Position numbers and translations under genes: made by a program. Shown in pieces: positions 45,601 to 55,420 of a stretch of 64,000 nucleotides of DNA. Within the stretch, counting starts at the first letter, position 1. Each line of letters opens with the position of its first letter. The notes under the pieces were generated by a model. It worked only from the letters and a program-made list of their open reading frames with translations, ran no database searches and was not told the DNA's origin. Origin of the DNA: Thozetella sp. PMI_491 (Eukaryota; Ascomycota; Sordariomycetes; Chaetosphaeriales; Chaetosphaeriaceae); contig MU270056.1 in NCBI GenBank assembly GCA_021432635.1, forward strand, positions 62,001-126,000, written 5' to 3'.

Positions 45601-47692
45601 CGACGGGCGGAGCTACCTCCTAACAGCCATGAATCCCACGATGCGAGACGACATCTTTACGAGGCTGTCGAACAAGACTCCGCACACGAATGGACCAAAC
45701 TTGTTGCCCAACCCCGAGGATGGCTGGCGTCTCGAGAGTCTCAGGTTCAACGAAGAAGGGCCGCAGACTTTTGGCGCTAAGTTTGGGAGCATATTCAATT
45801 CTTCGGCTTGGAATCCGGCCATGAGGAGGTGGCAAAAGGGCGAGATGTCCAACTTCCACTACCTCATGCTCGTCAACACCATGGCTGGCAGGACATTCAA
45901 CGATCTAACGCAGTACCCGGTGTTCCCCTGGGTTCTCGCCGACTACACCAGCGAGGAGCTGAATCTCAACGACCCGGCTACCTTTAGGGACCTTTCAAAA
46001 CCGATGGGTGCGCAGACGGCGAGCCGGACGAGCGATTTCAACATGCGATACCGCAGCCTCGCCGAGATTGGCGAGACGCCGTTTCACTATGGAACACACT
46101 ACTCCTCGGCCATGATCGTCTCGTCGTACTTGATCCGCCTGCCGCCGTTTGTGCAGTCCTTTATCCTGCTCCAGGGCGGCACTTTCGACCACCCCGACCG
46201 GTTGTTCTTTTCGATCGCAGGCGCCTGGTCCTCGGCCTCCAAGGACAATGGATCAGATGTGCGCGAGCTCATCCCCGAGTTCTTCTACCTGCCCGAGTTC
46301 CTGACCAACATGAACGGCTACAATTTCGGCACTCGCCAAGGCGACGGTGGGGTCGTCAACGATGTGGAGCTGCCACCGTGGGCGAAGGGAGACCCCAAGA
46401 TATTCATCGCCAAGCACCGCGAGGCGCTTGAGAGCCCCTATGTCAGCCAGAAGCTACACAAATGGATTGACCTTGTCTTTGGCTTCAAGCAAACGGGCGA
46501 GGCCGCCGTGGAGAATCTCAACGTATTCCATCCCCTGTCGTACAAGGGCGCCAGGGATCTTGACAACATCACCGATCCCCAGGAGCGTGCTATCACCACG
46601 GGCATCATCCACAACTTTGGTCAGACGCCGCATCAGGTGTTCACGCGGCCGCATCCCCCCCGCGAACACGAGCACTCCCCGATCAAGCGCCTAGACACGT
46701 CGATCTACGCCCTGACGAAGCTGCCTCAGCCTCTCCTCGACAGCCACGAGCGGGTTGCCTCGCTGATCTATGCCCCCAAGCTCGATCGCCTCCTCTGCGC
46801 ATCGCCCTTCCGGCTGAACCTCCCTCCGGTGTACGACAAGTTCTTGGAGTGGGGTTACGCTGACAACAGCGTCCGGTTCTTCTTCAGCGACAGCCGCAAG
46901 CTGGCTGGCCTGTTCGAGAACCTACATATTGGCCAGATCAGCACCTTGACCTTCGCCGACTCGAAGACGCTCATAACTGCCGGCGAAGATTGCGTCGTCT
47001 CAGTGTACTCCATCGTCACGTCAGTGGGCAAGCCAGTCGAGCTGAACCAACGCTCCTCGCTCTTCGGCCACAAGACGCCAGTCACCACCATCGCGGTATC
47101 TAAGGCGCTGTCGACGTTTGTGACTGTCTCGCAAGACGGTATTGCGTTTCTCTGGGACCTCAACAGCCTTGAATTCATCCGGAAGCTGCCTCTCGCTCGT
47201 CCGGTCGAGTGTGCCCGCATCCACGACGTCAGCGGTGAGATTATGCTGTGCTCTGGGCCGAACCTCACCCTATACAGCCTCAACGGGGACATGATTCTGG
47301 ACCAGAACGTATGCGGCGCCGAGGGGCAAGATGACTTCATTCAATCGTGCGCTTTCTACGAGGGCGCTCAAAACGAATGGCTCGAAAACTTTCTCATCTT
47401 TACAGGCCACAAGCGCGGCCGGGTCAATGTGTGGCGCAAGGTGGTAGGCAAAAATGGCCGCTGGATCCTCGAGTTCATGCGACGGCTTGATCACGTCGAC
47501 CCCAAGAGCGAGAGCGGGGCAAATGTCGAGGCGGCCGTGACATGCATCACGCCGATGCCGCAGCTGGTGTACACAGGAGATGACGATGGGCGAGTGGTAT
47601 GTTTCCCCCGCTCTACTCGACGTGATGTAGGCATAGGCGAAGCTAACTGTTGTTGTTAGTATGAGTGGAACCTGATCCAGAGGGAGCGATAG
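39475..47692 (+). CDS. BPH1: BEACH-WD40 protein (Bph1/LYST/LRBA type)
   Basis: Four exons (39475-42208, 42279-43214, 43266-47596, 47660-47692) give 2677 aa, the usual giant size. BEACH proteins are scaffolds in endosomal and vesicle traffic and, in yeast, cell-wall integrity. An acidic/basic charged segment lies near residues 200-260. A concanavalin-A-like lectin domain follows at about 405-545 (PLIQFDLSLHGHSSIELAS, YTFAAWIRIDRF, WYHIAIVHRRP, LYVNGE). Long helical repeats run to about 1850. The PH-BEACH domain (GLDACEGIMIIGKDALYIMD) is near 1890 and the BEACH domain spans about 2050-2350 (FPWVLADYTSEELNL, PFHYGTHYSSAMIV, LIPEFFYLPEFLTN, KWIDLVFGFKQTG). WD40 repeats close the protein (GHKTPVTTIAVS, VSQDGIAFLWDLNSLEF, TGHKRGRVNVW). 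The second donor is CGGA|GTAGGT; the nearby AG|GTATAT donor would cause an early stop. The last exon adds 11 codons (YEWNLIQRER). Confidence 0.94.
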
Positions 47693-48363
47693 AACCGCTC
47701 GCCTCGCGACAGGAAAGGGCGCAGGACACGAGTGTTGTCGGCGCCGATGCTAGGAAGCCCCATTACGAGCAGTCCGAAGCGATTTCGCTTCTTAGATCCC
47801 TTCACGGTGGCTCCTTAAGTGGGACGCGAAGATAGTCAGTACGCCTACTCGTTGCTCCAGGATCAAGATGTAAGGGGGGGGGGACAGATTTCGGACGGGC
47901 ATGGATGGGGCGTTTGTCTCTGCATCTGGACATTACTATCTTCCTTCTCTTGAAGACTAGGGGATACAGATAGAGGCAGCAGAGTTGAAATACCTTGGTC
48001 GCAAAGGAGGTGGCGTCTTGGCCGTCCTGTCGTAGAGTACAGAAGACGTCTCGAGAAAAGACGTCTTAGCTAGAAGCTGAGAACTTTTTGCTAGACGCTG
48101 AGAGGGAGCACGCTTGCATGTACGGTTAGACACAGGTGCTTTTCCCGCGAAGACGTCGAAATACAATGAATTAACACCAGCTGGGACTTTGAAAGGGTTT
48201 CTCTTTTGGTTGTTCTAGTAACCTAGCGACACGTGCTTACGCACGATTCTAAGCCTCCGTAACGCCGTTGTATGTTCAATTGGTACAGGTTTTGACCCCC
48301 TACGAGGCTGTCCCGCCGCCCCTACGAGGCTCGCCGCACGACGATGCTTCCTTCGTGGCTCCT
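47693..48363. other. Convergent 3' region of the BEACH gene and nuo9.5
   Basis: About 670 nt between two 3' ends. A run of ten G lies near 47875-47884. No gene is visible. Confidence 0.5.
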
Positions 48364-48707
48364 TCACTCCGTCTCGTCGCCGTAGCCTGTTAACGTCTTC
48401 CTCGGGCCGGTCGGCACTGCATCGCGGGAAGTTAGCACACACCCATGCCCGCTTTCCTGGGAACCTCTCTCTCGCCCTCTTATCTCTAGTCCGGAGCGAG
48501 CGAGCTACGTTACGTACCAGGGTAGGTCAGGGGAATGGGTGCAGCATCAGGGTCGCCGATACGCCTCCGGAGGGGCGGGACGGTGACGAGGAGAACGGGG
48601 CCCAGGGCTCCCACGACGACGGACCAAAAGTATGCGGGCCGCTCACGCGCGGACCAGCGCCAGTAGCGGATCGGGCCTGCCCAGAATCGAGGCCCGACGG
48701 TGGACAT
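48364..48707 (-). CDS. nuo9.5: NADH:ubiquinone oxidoreductase 9.5 kDa subunit (NDUFA3-like)
   Basis: A small accessory subunit of the membrane arm of mitochondrial complex I. Two exons (48707-48518, 48416-48364) give 80 aa, matching the 9-kDa size of the fungal subunit. The start MSTVGPRFWAGPIRYWRW is followed by ARERPAYFWSVVVGALGPV, with one hydrophobic membrane segment at about residues 27-45 (FWSVVVGALGPVLLVTVPP). The basic PPLRRRIGDPDAAPIPLTYP block is next. The intron (GTACGT ... GTGTGCTAACTTCC ... GCAG) joins LTYP to VPTGPRKTLTGYGDE, the conserved tail of the family. The second exon encodes only 17 codons, so simple ORF calling misses it. It is divergent from WBP1, with 568 nt between start codons. 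Confidence 0.88.
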
Positions 48708-49275
48708 TGCTGCGATGGTTGGAGGGGAGGTGGTGATTGTTCGGTCTGGTCACGCGGAGTACCACGGTCAGCCTGGTCTCTATTGAAAATTCCTGGGATA
48801 TGAGGGGCAGTTGCGTCCGTACCAAGCCAATTGAATGGGTCGGCAGAGCGTCGCGGTGCTGGTCACCTGGTGTGGACTGGGCGAGGGTAGAGAGGGTGCA
48901 GTCAATCGCGCACGACGTTGAGCTCACGAGCTTGCCGGAGGTGGGTCCATTCTCTTTCCTCCGCTTAAACTCCGGGCCAAAGGCAGCTTCTGGCAAAGTC
49001 GCACCCCTGCAGTCTTGGCAAAGGGCTACGTATGCTGAAAGCTCGCAGCTCGACATTTTGGCGGCCAGACTGGGAGGAACGAGCTGCAGCCGAAGCGTGT
49101 AGTTGTCGAAGCCGTGCAACTACCTCTTCAGCATCCGTGGCGCGAAATCCCTGGATGCTGCCTCGCAACCACCCTCACTCCCTCTGATTGCTTTTCTAGC
49201 TTCCTCTTTTTGTCTTTCTCTCTTTTTCTCCGAACCACACAACAGGGGAGCGAGCTCCCGTCCAACCGCGAAACC
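48708..49275. promoter_or_regulatory. Shared divergent upstream region of nuo9.5 and WBP1
   Basis: 568 nt separate the start codons of two divergent housekeeping genes. The 90 nt before WBP1 are T/C-rich (CTTCCTCTTTTTGTCTTTCTC-like). An ATTG/CAAT box occurs near 48829. No separate gene is visible. Confidence 0.45.
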
Positions 49276-50884
49276 ATGAAGTCGGTACTTTCCTGGTTGG
49301 TGCTGCTCTTCGCTGCTGTCGTCTCGGCCATCAGTGCTTCTGGCGGCCGGCTACTTGTTGTCCTCGACGACGTCGCCGAAAAGAGCAGCTATTCCAAATT
49401 CTTAGGAGATCTCGAGGGTCGGTAGCCCCATGCCAGCTTTCCTACACTGCCCTCCCCGCCGCAAAGTGCTGATGCGATAGTGTTACAGGCAGGGGATTCA
49501 AGATCACCTATGAGACTCCCAAGAGCGATTCGCTCTCGCTGTTCCGCCACGGCGAGCGGTCGTATGACCATGTCATCTTCTTCCCCTCGAGCGCTAAGGG
49601 TAGGCTATCCATCCACTGCTTCCCAATGGCAGCGCTGACTGTCCTTTCTCTTCTTCCCAGGCCTGGGCCCTAACCTCACGCCCAACATCCTGCTCAACTT
49701 TATCAATGCCAACGGCAACATCTTGTTGACTCTCAACTCCGAGACTACGACACCCTCCTCGCTGACCTCCCTCCTCGCCGAGCTGGACATCTCGCTCCCG
49801 GCCGATCGCACCGGCCTCGTCGTCGACCACTTCAACTACGACACGTCGAGCGCTGCCGACATGCACGATGTGCTCCTCCTAGCCCCGCCCAAGCCCGTCC
49901 GCTCCGACCTCAAGGACCTCTTCAGCGCCGGCGCCGCCTCGGACGAGCTCATTGCCTTCCCACGCAGTGTTGGCACTACCCTTGGGGCCGGCGAGCTCCT
50001 GGCGCCCATCCTCCGCGCCCCGCGCACCGCTTACTTGTACAACCCCAAGGAGCAGGCCGAGGCCGTGGACGACCTCTTCGCCGCCGGAGAGCAGCTGGCA
50101 CTGGTCGCTTCCCTACAGGCACGCAACTCGGCGCGCTTCACCGTCTTCGGCTCGGCCGAGGCCCTCCAGGACAAGTGGTTCGACGCCAAGGTTAAGACGA
50201 CCGATGGTAAGTCGGGCAAGACCTTCAACCGCGAATTCGCCAAGCGCGTGTCCGGCTGGACCTTCCAGGAGACGGGCGTGCTCCGGGTGAACTGGATCGA
50301 GCACCACCTCAACGAGGCTGGTGCCTCCAACGAGTCCAACCCCAAGATCTACCGGGTCAAGAACGACGTGGTGAGTCCCCCCTCCGGCTAGCCGAGGCAT
50401 TCTATTCAAGCTAGATGTGCGAAGACAAACGAGACCTAACCATGACCTGCAGACGTACACCGTCTCTCTTTCCGAGTGGGCATTCACCGCTTGGCAGCCC
50501 TTCTCCATCTCCGGCGATGACGCCCTGCAGCTTGAGTTCTCCATGCTGTCACCCTTCCACCGCCTGCCCCTCTCATTGGACTCTTCCGTCTCGTCTCCCG
50601 AAGCGGCCGCCTACACCGTCTCGTTCAAGCTGCCGGATCAGCACGGCATCTTCAACTTCAAGCTTGACTATCGTCGTCCATTCCTGACCTACCTGGAGGA
50701 GAAGAACACGGTGTCTGTGCGTCACATGGCCCACGACGAGTGGCCCCGCAGCTTCGTGATCAGCGGTGCTTGGCCCTGGATTGCCGGAATCGCCGCTACC
50801 GTGACGGGCTGGCTCGCCTTCTGCGGGTTGTGGATGTACAGCGCGCCCACAGACGCCAAGAAGGAGACGAAGAAGACGCAATAA
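49276..50884 (+). CDS. WBP1: Oligosaccharyltransferase 48-kDa subunit WBP1 (OST48)
   Basis: WBP1 is an essential subunit of the ER oligosaccharyltransferase that transfers the glycan to Asn in N-glycosylation. Four exons (49276-49417, 49489-49599, 49661-50370, 50453-50884) give 464 aa. A signal peptide (MKSVLSWLVLLFAAVVSAIS) leads to the family start GGRLLVVLDD, then HVIFFPSSAKGLGPNLTP, LLTLNSETTTPSSLTSLLAEL and DRTGLVVDHFNYD. The conserved PFHRLPL and KLPDQHGIFNFKLDYRRPFLTYLEE blocks lie near the end. One membrane span (WIAGIAATVTGWLAFCGLWMY) is followed by a short cytosolic Lys-rich tail that ends KKTQ, a KKxx ER-retrieval signal as in yeast Wbp1. All introns have standard GT-AG ends and were fixed by the conserved LEGRGFK, AKGLGP and KNDVTYTV junctions. 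Confidence 0.94.
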
Positions 50885-52723
50885 GGGCCACCTTCGCGTG
50901 GGTCTCCGCCTGAGAGGCAGGCGGTAAGCAACAGACATTCGGTGGACAAGATTAGAGCTCGCGGCTAGCCCATCAGTAGATGATAACAGGCTAGGGAAGC
51001 TTTCTGCCCTTGTACAATGTGGTATTTCTCTCGGTACATGGCATTTTAACAGGAGGCGAAGAGCCCTGGTGTCTTTAGTGTTATTTTAAGAGAAAAAAAA
51101 ACGGGGGGACTAGGCCATGGTTTGATGTCAGGCGCAATACAAAGACCGTAACAAGACATACGCTCCCGCTCCCGCCCCTGTAGTAGCTTCCTCTCCCTTA
51201 AACCCCCAACCACCCAAGATATTCACCCCTTTTCGAGCGGTAGCATCCCTTGCCTCGTCGTGAATTCTTCCATCAAGCAAGGGGCATAGACCAGACCAGG
51301 GATGGAGTCTGAGATGTTAAAAGGTGAACGCTAGGAAACGAATGAAAACGAAAGAAACAAGGGAAACGAAGAAAAGGAACGATGCAACATCTAGGCCCTC
51401 AGATAAGCTCTCTTTGGTTCTCATCGACAACGCGAGGGCGGTAGGGCATGCTACCGCCTATAACGGCAGCAATGCCCTGGTACCTAGCACCTCTGTTGCC
51501 TGCAAATTTGGCTTTTGGATACCAATAGTCATCACCGGGCTTGGTTACAACCATCCTTCTCAGGACATAGAAACACACCGATACGCACCCTCCACTCGCT
51601 CTCCTCGGGTGCCTCGAGCCCCCAGGTTTGACCAGGCCCTATCATGCTGCTCCGATTGAAAACTACTTTGGTGGTCGTCATTGGCGCTGCGCAAGACTGC
51701 CGGGTTAGGGCAGCGGCGCGCCTCCGGCTATTGCTTAGTTGTCGTCCGCGCAGCAGGCCGTGGCAAAAGCCTCGGGAAATGCAGTCCAAAGGTAAGCAAG
51801 GGAGGGGGTTCGGTGAGCTCTGGTTGCCAGCTCAGATATCTGTTCGCGGTTTGCTTTCATGTCTCGGAGTCGGAGTCCAAGGTCAAATAAGCATGGTGCT
51901 GTTGTTCGTCATAGCAGGCTCTTTAGTCAGGGGTACTGAAGAGAGACAGAAAGTTGGGCAGCAGAGGAAGGCGAAGGGGTGGATGCTAGGTGTGTTTGCA
52001 AGAGCCTCCACTGGGAGGCAATGACAAGAGGGCTCCATCAAGTACGTCCTGTGGTCGTCGGGGGCGGGAAGAGCAGGCGAAGTGCCGGACTTCAGCCTAG
52101 GAGTAAAAAGAGACGGCGAAATCGCGAGACGTAAAGAAAACTGTCTCCTCTCTGAAATTTGATGTGGCAGAAAGAGAACAAGCCCGAGGAGACTCATGCG
52201 AAGTGGTATTCCGAGCCACGAGGCACGCCAGCTTGAGCGGGCGACAACTCGGTGCAACTCAGGAAGGAGGCCGGGTAAAATAAGATATCTGCAAGCCAGC
52301 CAATGGAAGTGAGGGGAAGTTCGACCTGTTGGCTCAGATTAGATGGCAAACGGTCACGTACGGAGTATGTTTCGCCCACCTTTGCTTCCCTCGCGAGGCA
52401 GTTGTAACGGAGCTCGGTTTACGACAGGACGAGAAAGAGCGTTTGAACACGCGCCGGGCGCGTGCAAGACACTGACGCTAAAATCCGGGCAGAATCGGCG
52501 AGCTACAATTGGTCAGAACCCCTGCACGAGCCACAGCAGATAGCCCCACCTTACCTCCGCTAGACGTCGAGCTTCTCGCAAGGCTGAGGAAAATGTTCAC
52601 ACGTGAGCCAGATATCGCCAGCCCAATCGACCCTGAAGTTGCCTCTCGCAAGGCCCTCATTCCCGGCAAACCTGCCCTCTACCCTCCTCTCCGTCCCGTC
52701 GAGAATCTCTCGCACCGGTCAAA
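50885..52723. other. Intergenic: WBP1 downstream, ISY1 upstream
   Basis: About 1.8 kb with no recognised domain. TACGGAGTA is at 52359-52367, 357 nt upstream of the ISY1 start. A poly-A tract lies near 51093-51102. Confidence 0.45.
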
Positions 52724-53530
52724 ATGGTACGTGCCGCGACCCGTCTCCTCAGACAGACGACCATTCGCACCGCTAACCCTTGCCCACAGGCGCGCAACTC
52801 AGAGAAGGCGCAGTCGATGCTCTATCGCTTCCGCGAAGCGCAGGCGGCCGACTTGGGTATCATCGATGCGGGTCGCAGCCGCCGGCCCCGCAACATCACT
52901 GAGCAGGACAGCATCCCGTCCTGCGAACGGTGGCGCGGTCAGGTCCTCAAGGACGTCTCGCGCAAGGTGTCGCGCATCCAGGACCCCGCCCTCAGCGACT
53001 ACCAGATCCGAGACCTCAACGATGAGATCAACAAGCTAATGCGCGAGAAACACATGTGGGAGGTGCAGATCCGGAACTTAGGCGGGCCCAACTACATGCG
53101 CTCCGGCGCGCGTGTTTACGATGAGTCCGGCAAGGAGATCACTGGTGGTCAGTCAGGCAAGGCGTATCGCTACTACGGCCGTGCGCGGGAGCTACCGGGC
53201 GTCAAGGAGCTGTTTGAGGCGGCCAAGACCAAGGCGCTGGAGAAGGAGAAGCCGCTGGAGGCGAGGGACGACCTGCGGAAACAGGTGGATGCCGCGTACT
53301 ACGGCTACGCCCCCGACGAGGAAGATGACAAGCTGCTGGAGTACGAGGCCGCGCGGGAGCTGGAGGCATTCGAGACCCTGGCCAAGACGGGCGCAAAAGT
53401 ACCACCTCCAGACTGGGAACCATTACCGGGCGATGCGGGAGGGGGGAAAACGTGGGAGCTGCCGACGGTGGAGGAGGTCCAGCAAGAACTTCTTGATAGG
53501 AGGAGGCGTAGATTACTGGATCAGTTATAG
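52724..53530 (+). CDS. ISY1: Pre-mRNA-splicing factor ISY1
   Basis: Isy1 is an NTC/Prp19-associated protein of the activated spliceosome that helps splicing fidelity. Two exons (52724-52726 and 52790-53530) give 247 aa. The first coding exon is just the ATG; splicing at ATG|GTACGT ... GCTAAC ... CACAG|GCG yields MARNSEKAQSMLYRF, the conserved family start. The core RFREAQAADLGIIDAGRSRR, NITEQDSIPSCERWRGQVL, SRKVSRIQDPALSDYQIRDL and IRNLGGPNYMR follows. The C-terminal third is charged (YGRARELPGVKELFEAAK, AYYGYAPDEEDDKLLEYE) and ends DRRRRRLLDQL. The 63-nt intron is a multiple of three and has no in-frame stop, so reading through it also gives an open frame of 268 codons; family similarity favours the spliced form. 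Confidence 0.92.
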   Translation: MVRAATRLLRQTTIRTANPCPQARNSEKAQSMLYRFREAQAADLGIIDAGRSRRPRNITEQDSIPSCERWRGQVLKDVSRKVSRIQDPALSDYQIRDLNDEINKLMREKHMWEVQIRNLGGPNYMRSGARVYDESGKEITGGQSGKAYRYYGRARELPGVKELFEAAKTKALEKEKPLEARDDLRKQVDAAYYGYAPDEEDDKLLEYEAARELEAFETLAKTGAKVPPPDWEPLPGDAGGGKTWELPTVEEVQQELLDRRRRRLLDQL

Positions 53531-55420
53531 GTTGCCTTCTCCCGAAAGGTTGGACCCAGGCTTGTTGTCTTCAGTGGGCTGAAGAACTGCGAGCCATTAT
53601 TTACAAATATACCCCGGACAATGATGGTGCTTTTGCTTTTCATCTTTCCCTCCGCCACGCCTCTGTATCGATGCCCATCTACCTTTGATATTCTTCTCGA
53701 CGACCCATAGGTCCTTTAGTGAACCATTGCCCCGGTTATTCCAGATAAGCATGCGCTCTTTTGCTCCGTCTAGGGCACTTTACAGCCATCCCTGAGAACC
53801 TTAAATCCAGCGTGCGCCAACCCGATCGGAGAACCCGACCAGATCACACCGGGAATCTTGACCTTTATTATGAGTGTAGATAACATCCGCCGCCGCATTG
53901 CTTGGTGTTTAAAAGCGTTAGTAACATGGGTGGACAATGTTTACCGGGTTAGCAACCAAGACAGGGACTGCCCTGTGGCATGTCTGAAATACGTCGCTCT
54001 TCCTAGTAGCGAAGTTCCGAAGGGTTGGCTTGGTCTCGTTCTTCTCCAAACAAACCCTCCCAAACCCTCCTTCCTAACAAGACACGGTTACCTCGAGCAA
54101 ACAATCCTACGACCACGCGAGCGATGGTAGCTGCAACTACAAGTGTGTGACCAGTCGGGCTTCGCTCCGTCTGAATATCTACGACTACTTAGTAACCTCT
54201 TGTATTACATCAGTGTGATGAGAACCCATATAATCCCCTCCTTCAGTGAAGAACCTTAAAGAGCAAGCTAAACGCCCGTTGTCTGTTGCTCTTTAGACTT
54301 TCTCCTGCTAAGAACCCACGGGGACTTTTGGAGGAGAGAACACCGCATATGCAAAGCAGTCAACCCTTTAGGTCGACTAAAAGAGATATAGAGTTGAATA
54401 GCATATAAATCTAGCATGTATTTGAGATTGAAGTAATTATTAAAAATAACCGACCTTGGAGATGTATATATATATATAGTTATATGTATGTACGCATGTA
54501 CGCATACATGTATAAACAGGCTGTCACGGTCATTAATGAGACTCTGGTAGAGTAGAGAGAGATGTGTAACAATACAGCAAGTTGGGACAACGATTTGTAA
54601 TACTTTAAAGCTGTTCGCTAACTTGTAACCTCTTTCATACAACATATAAGCCCCCATATTGAAAATATCTCGCCCGGCTAAAGTTGATCATTGCACTCTA
54701 CTTTCTCTTCGTCCGAGATGTATACAGTACGATATGAACATCATAGCTGCCGTACTCTCATCTTGACTAAAGAAATTTAACAGAATTCTGTCCGATTTCA
54801 CGCTCCTGATGTGCACGACAGCTGTGAAGCAGCTCTTTCCTCTTTACCCGCCAAGGACGCATTCTCGAAGCCCGATAGTGCACATCCAGGAGGATAGTGA
54901 AACACTTGACTAACATGAAAGTGCATATGGGGAAATTTGTTACACAACCCTTTATAGAAAACCCAGACAGTGTAACGAGCTTAAGTTGACTATTCGCGTA
55001 CTTGGCATACTCTTACACTTGACAAGTTCTGGGCCGCCTGTTTTCGGCCCAAGGAGAGTAGAGACTTTCAACCGATACAAGTAATATGAGGGACAAGAAT
55101 CCAGAGCATAGCATATCGATTGATTAGATATCAAAGTTCAGACGGCCGAGAGGAAGAAGAATGAATGCTCCATTGCAAGCTAACATTACATCCAACAGCT
55201 TAAATCTACCGTTGTGTTGGCCAAAGCAATCTTTACCGTTCTAACTGAAAGCAAACCTAGACCCAAGTTACAGAAAGATGCCATCATCATATTCATCCGA
55301 TGCCATCATCATTATCCCATCGGGATGAATTTCAAAGCCCTGCCTGGAGACATACTGCTTTGGTGCCAAAAGGGGAACGACAGTCGCCCAGAACGCACAA
55401 ACGAAAAGTCCTCCCGTAAT
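53531..55420. other. AT-richer gene-free stretch
   Basis: About 1.9 kb between ISY1 and the mucin-like gene 3' end. It is less GC-rich than the rest, with a TA dinucleotide run at about 54465-54478 and stretches such as ATTATTAAAAATAAC. Short frames have no domain. The lower GC content could reflect an old mutated repeat (RIP), but no element boundaries are visible. Confidence 0.5.
54465..54478. repeat. TA dinucleotide run
   Basis: A run of TA/AT dinucleotides in the AT-rich stretch, followed by TATATGTATGTACGCATGTACGCATAC, which is partly self-complementary. Confidence 0.7.
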
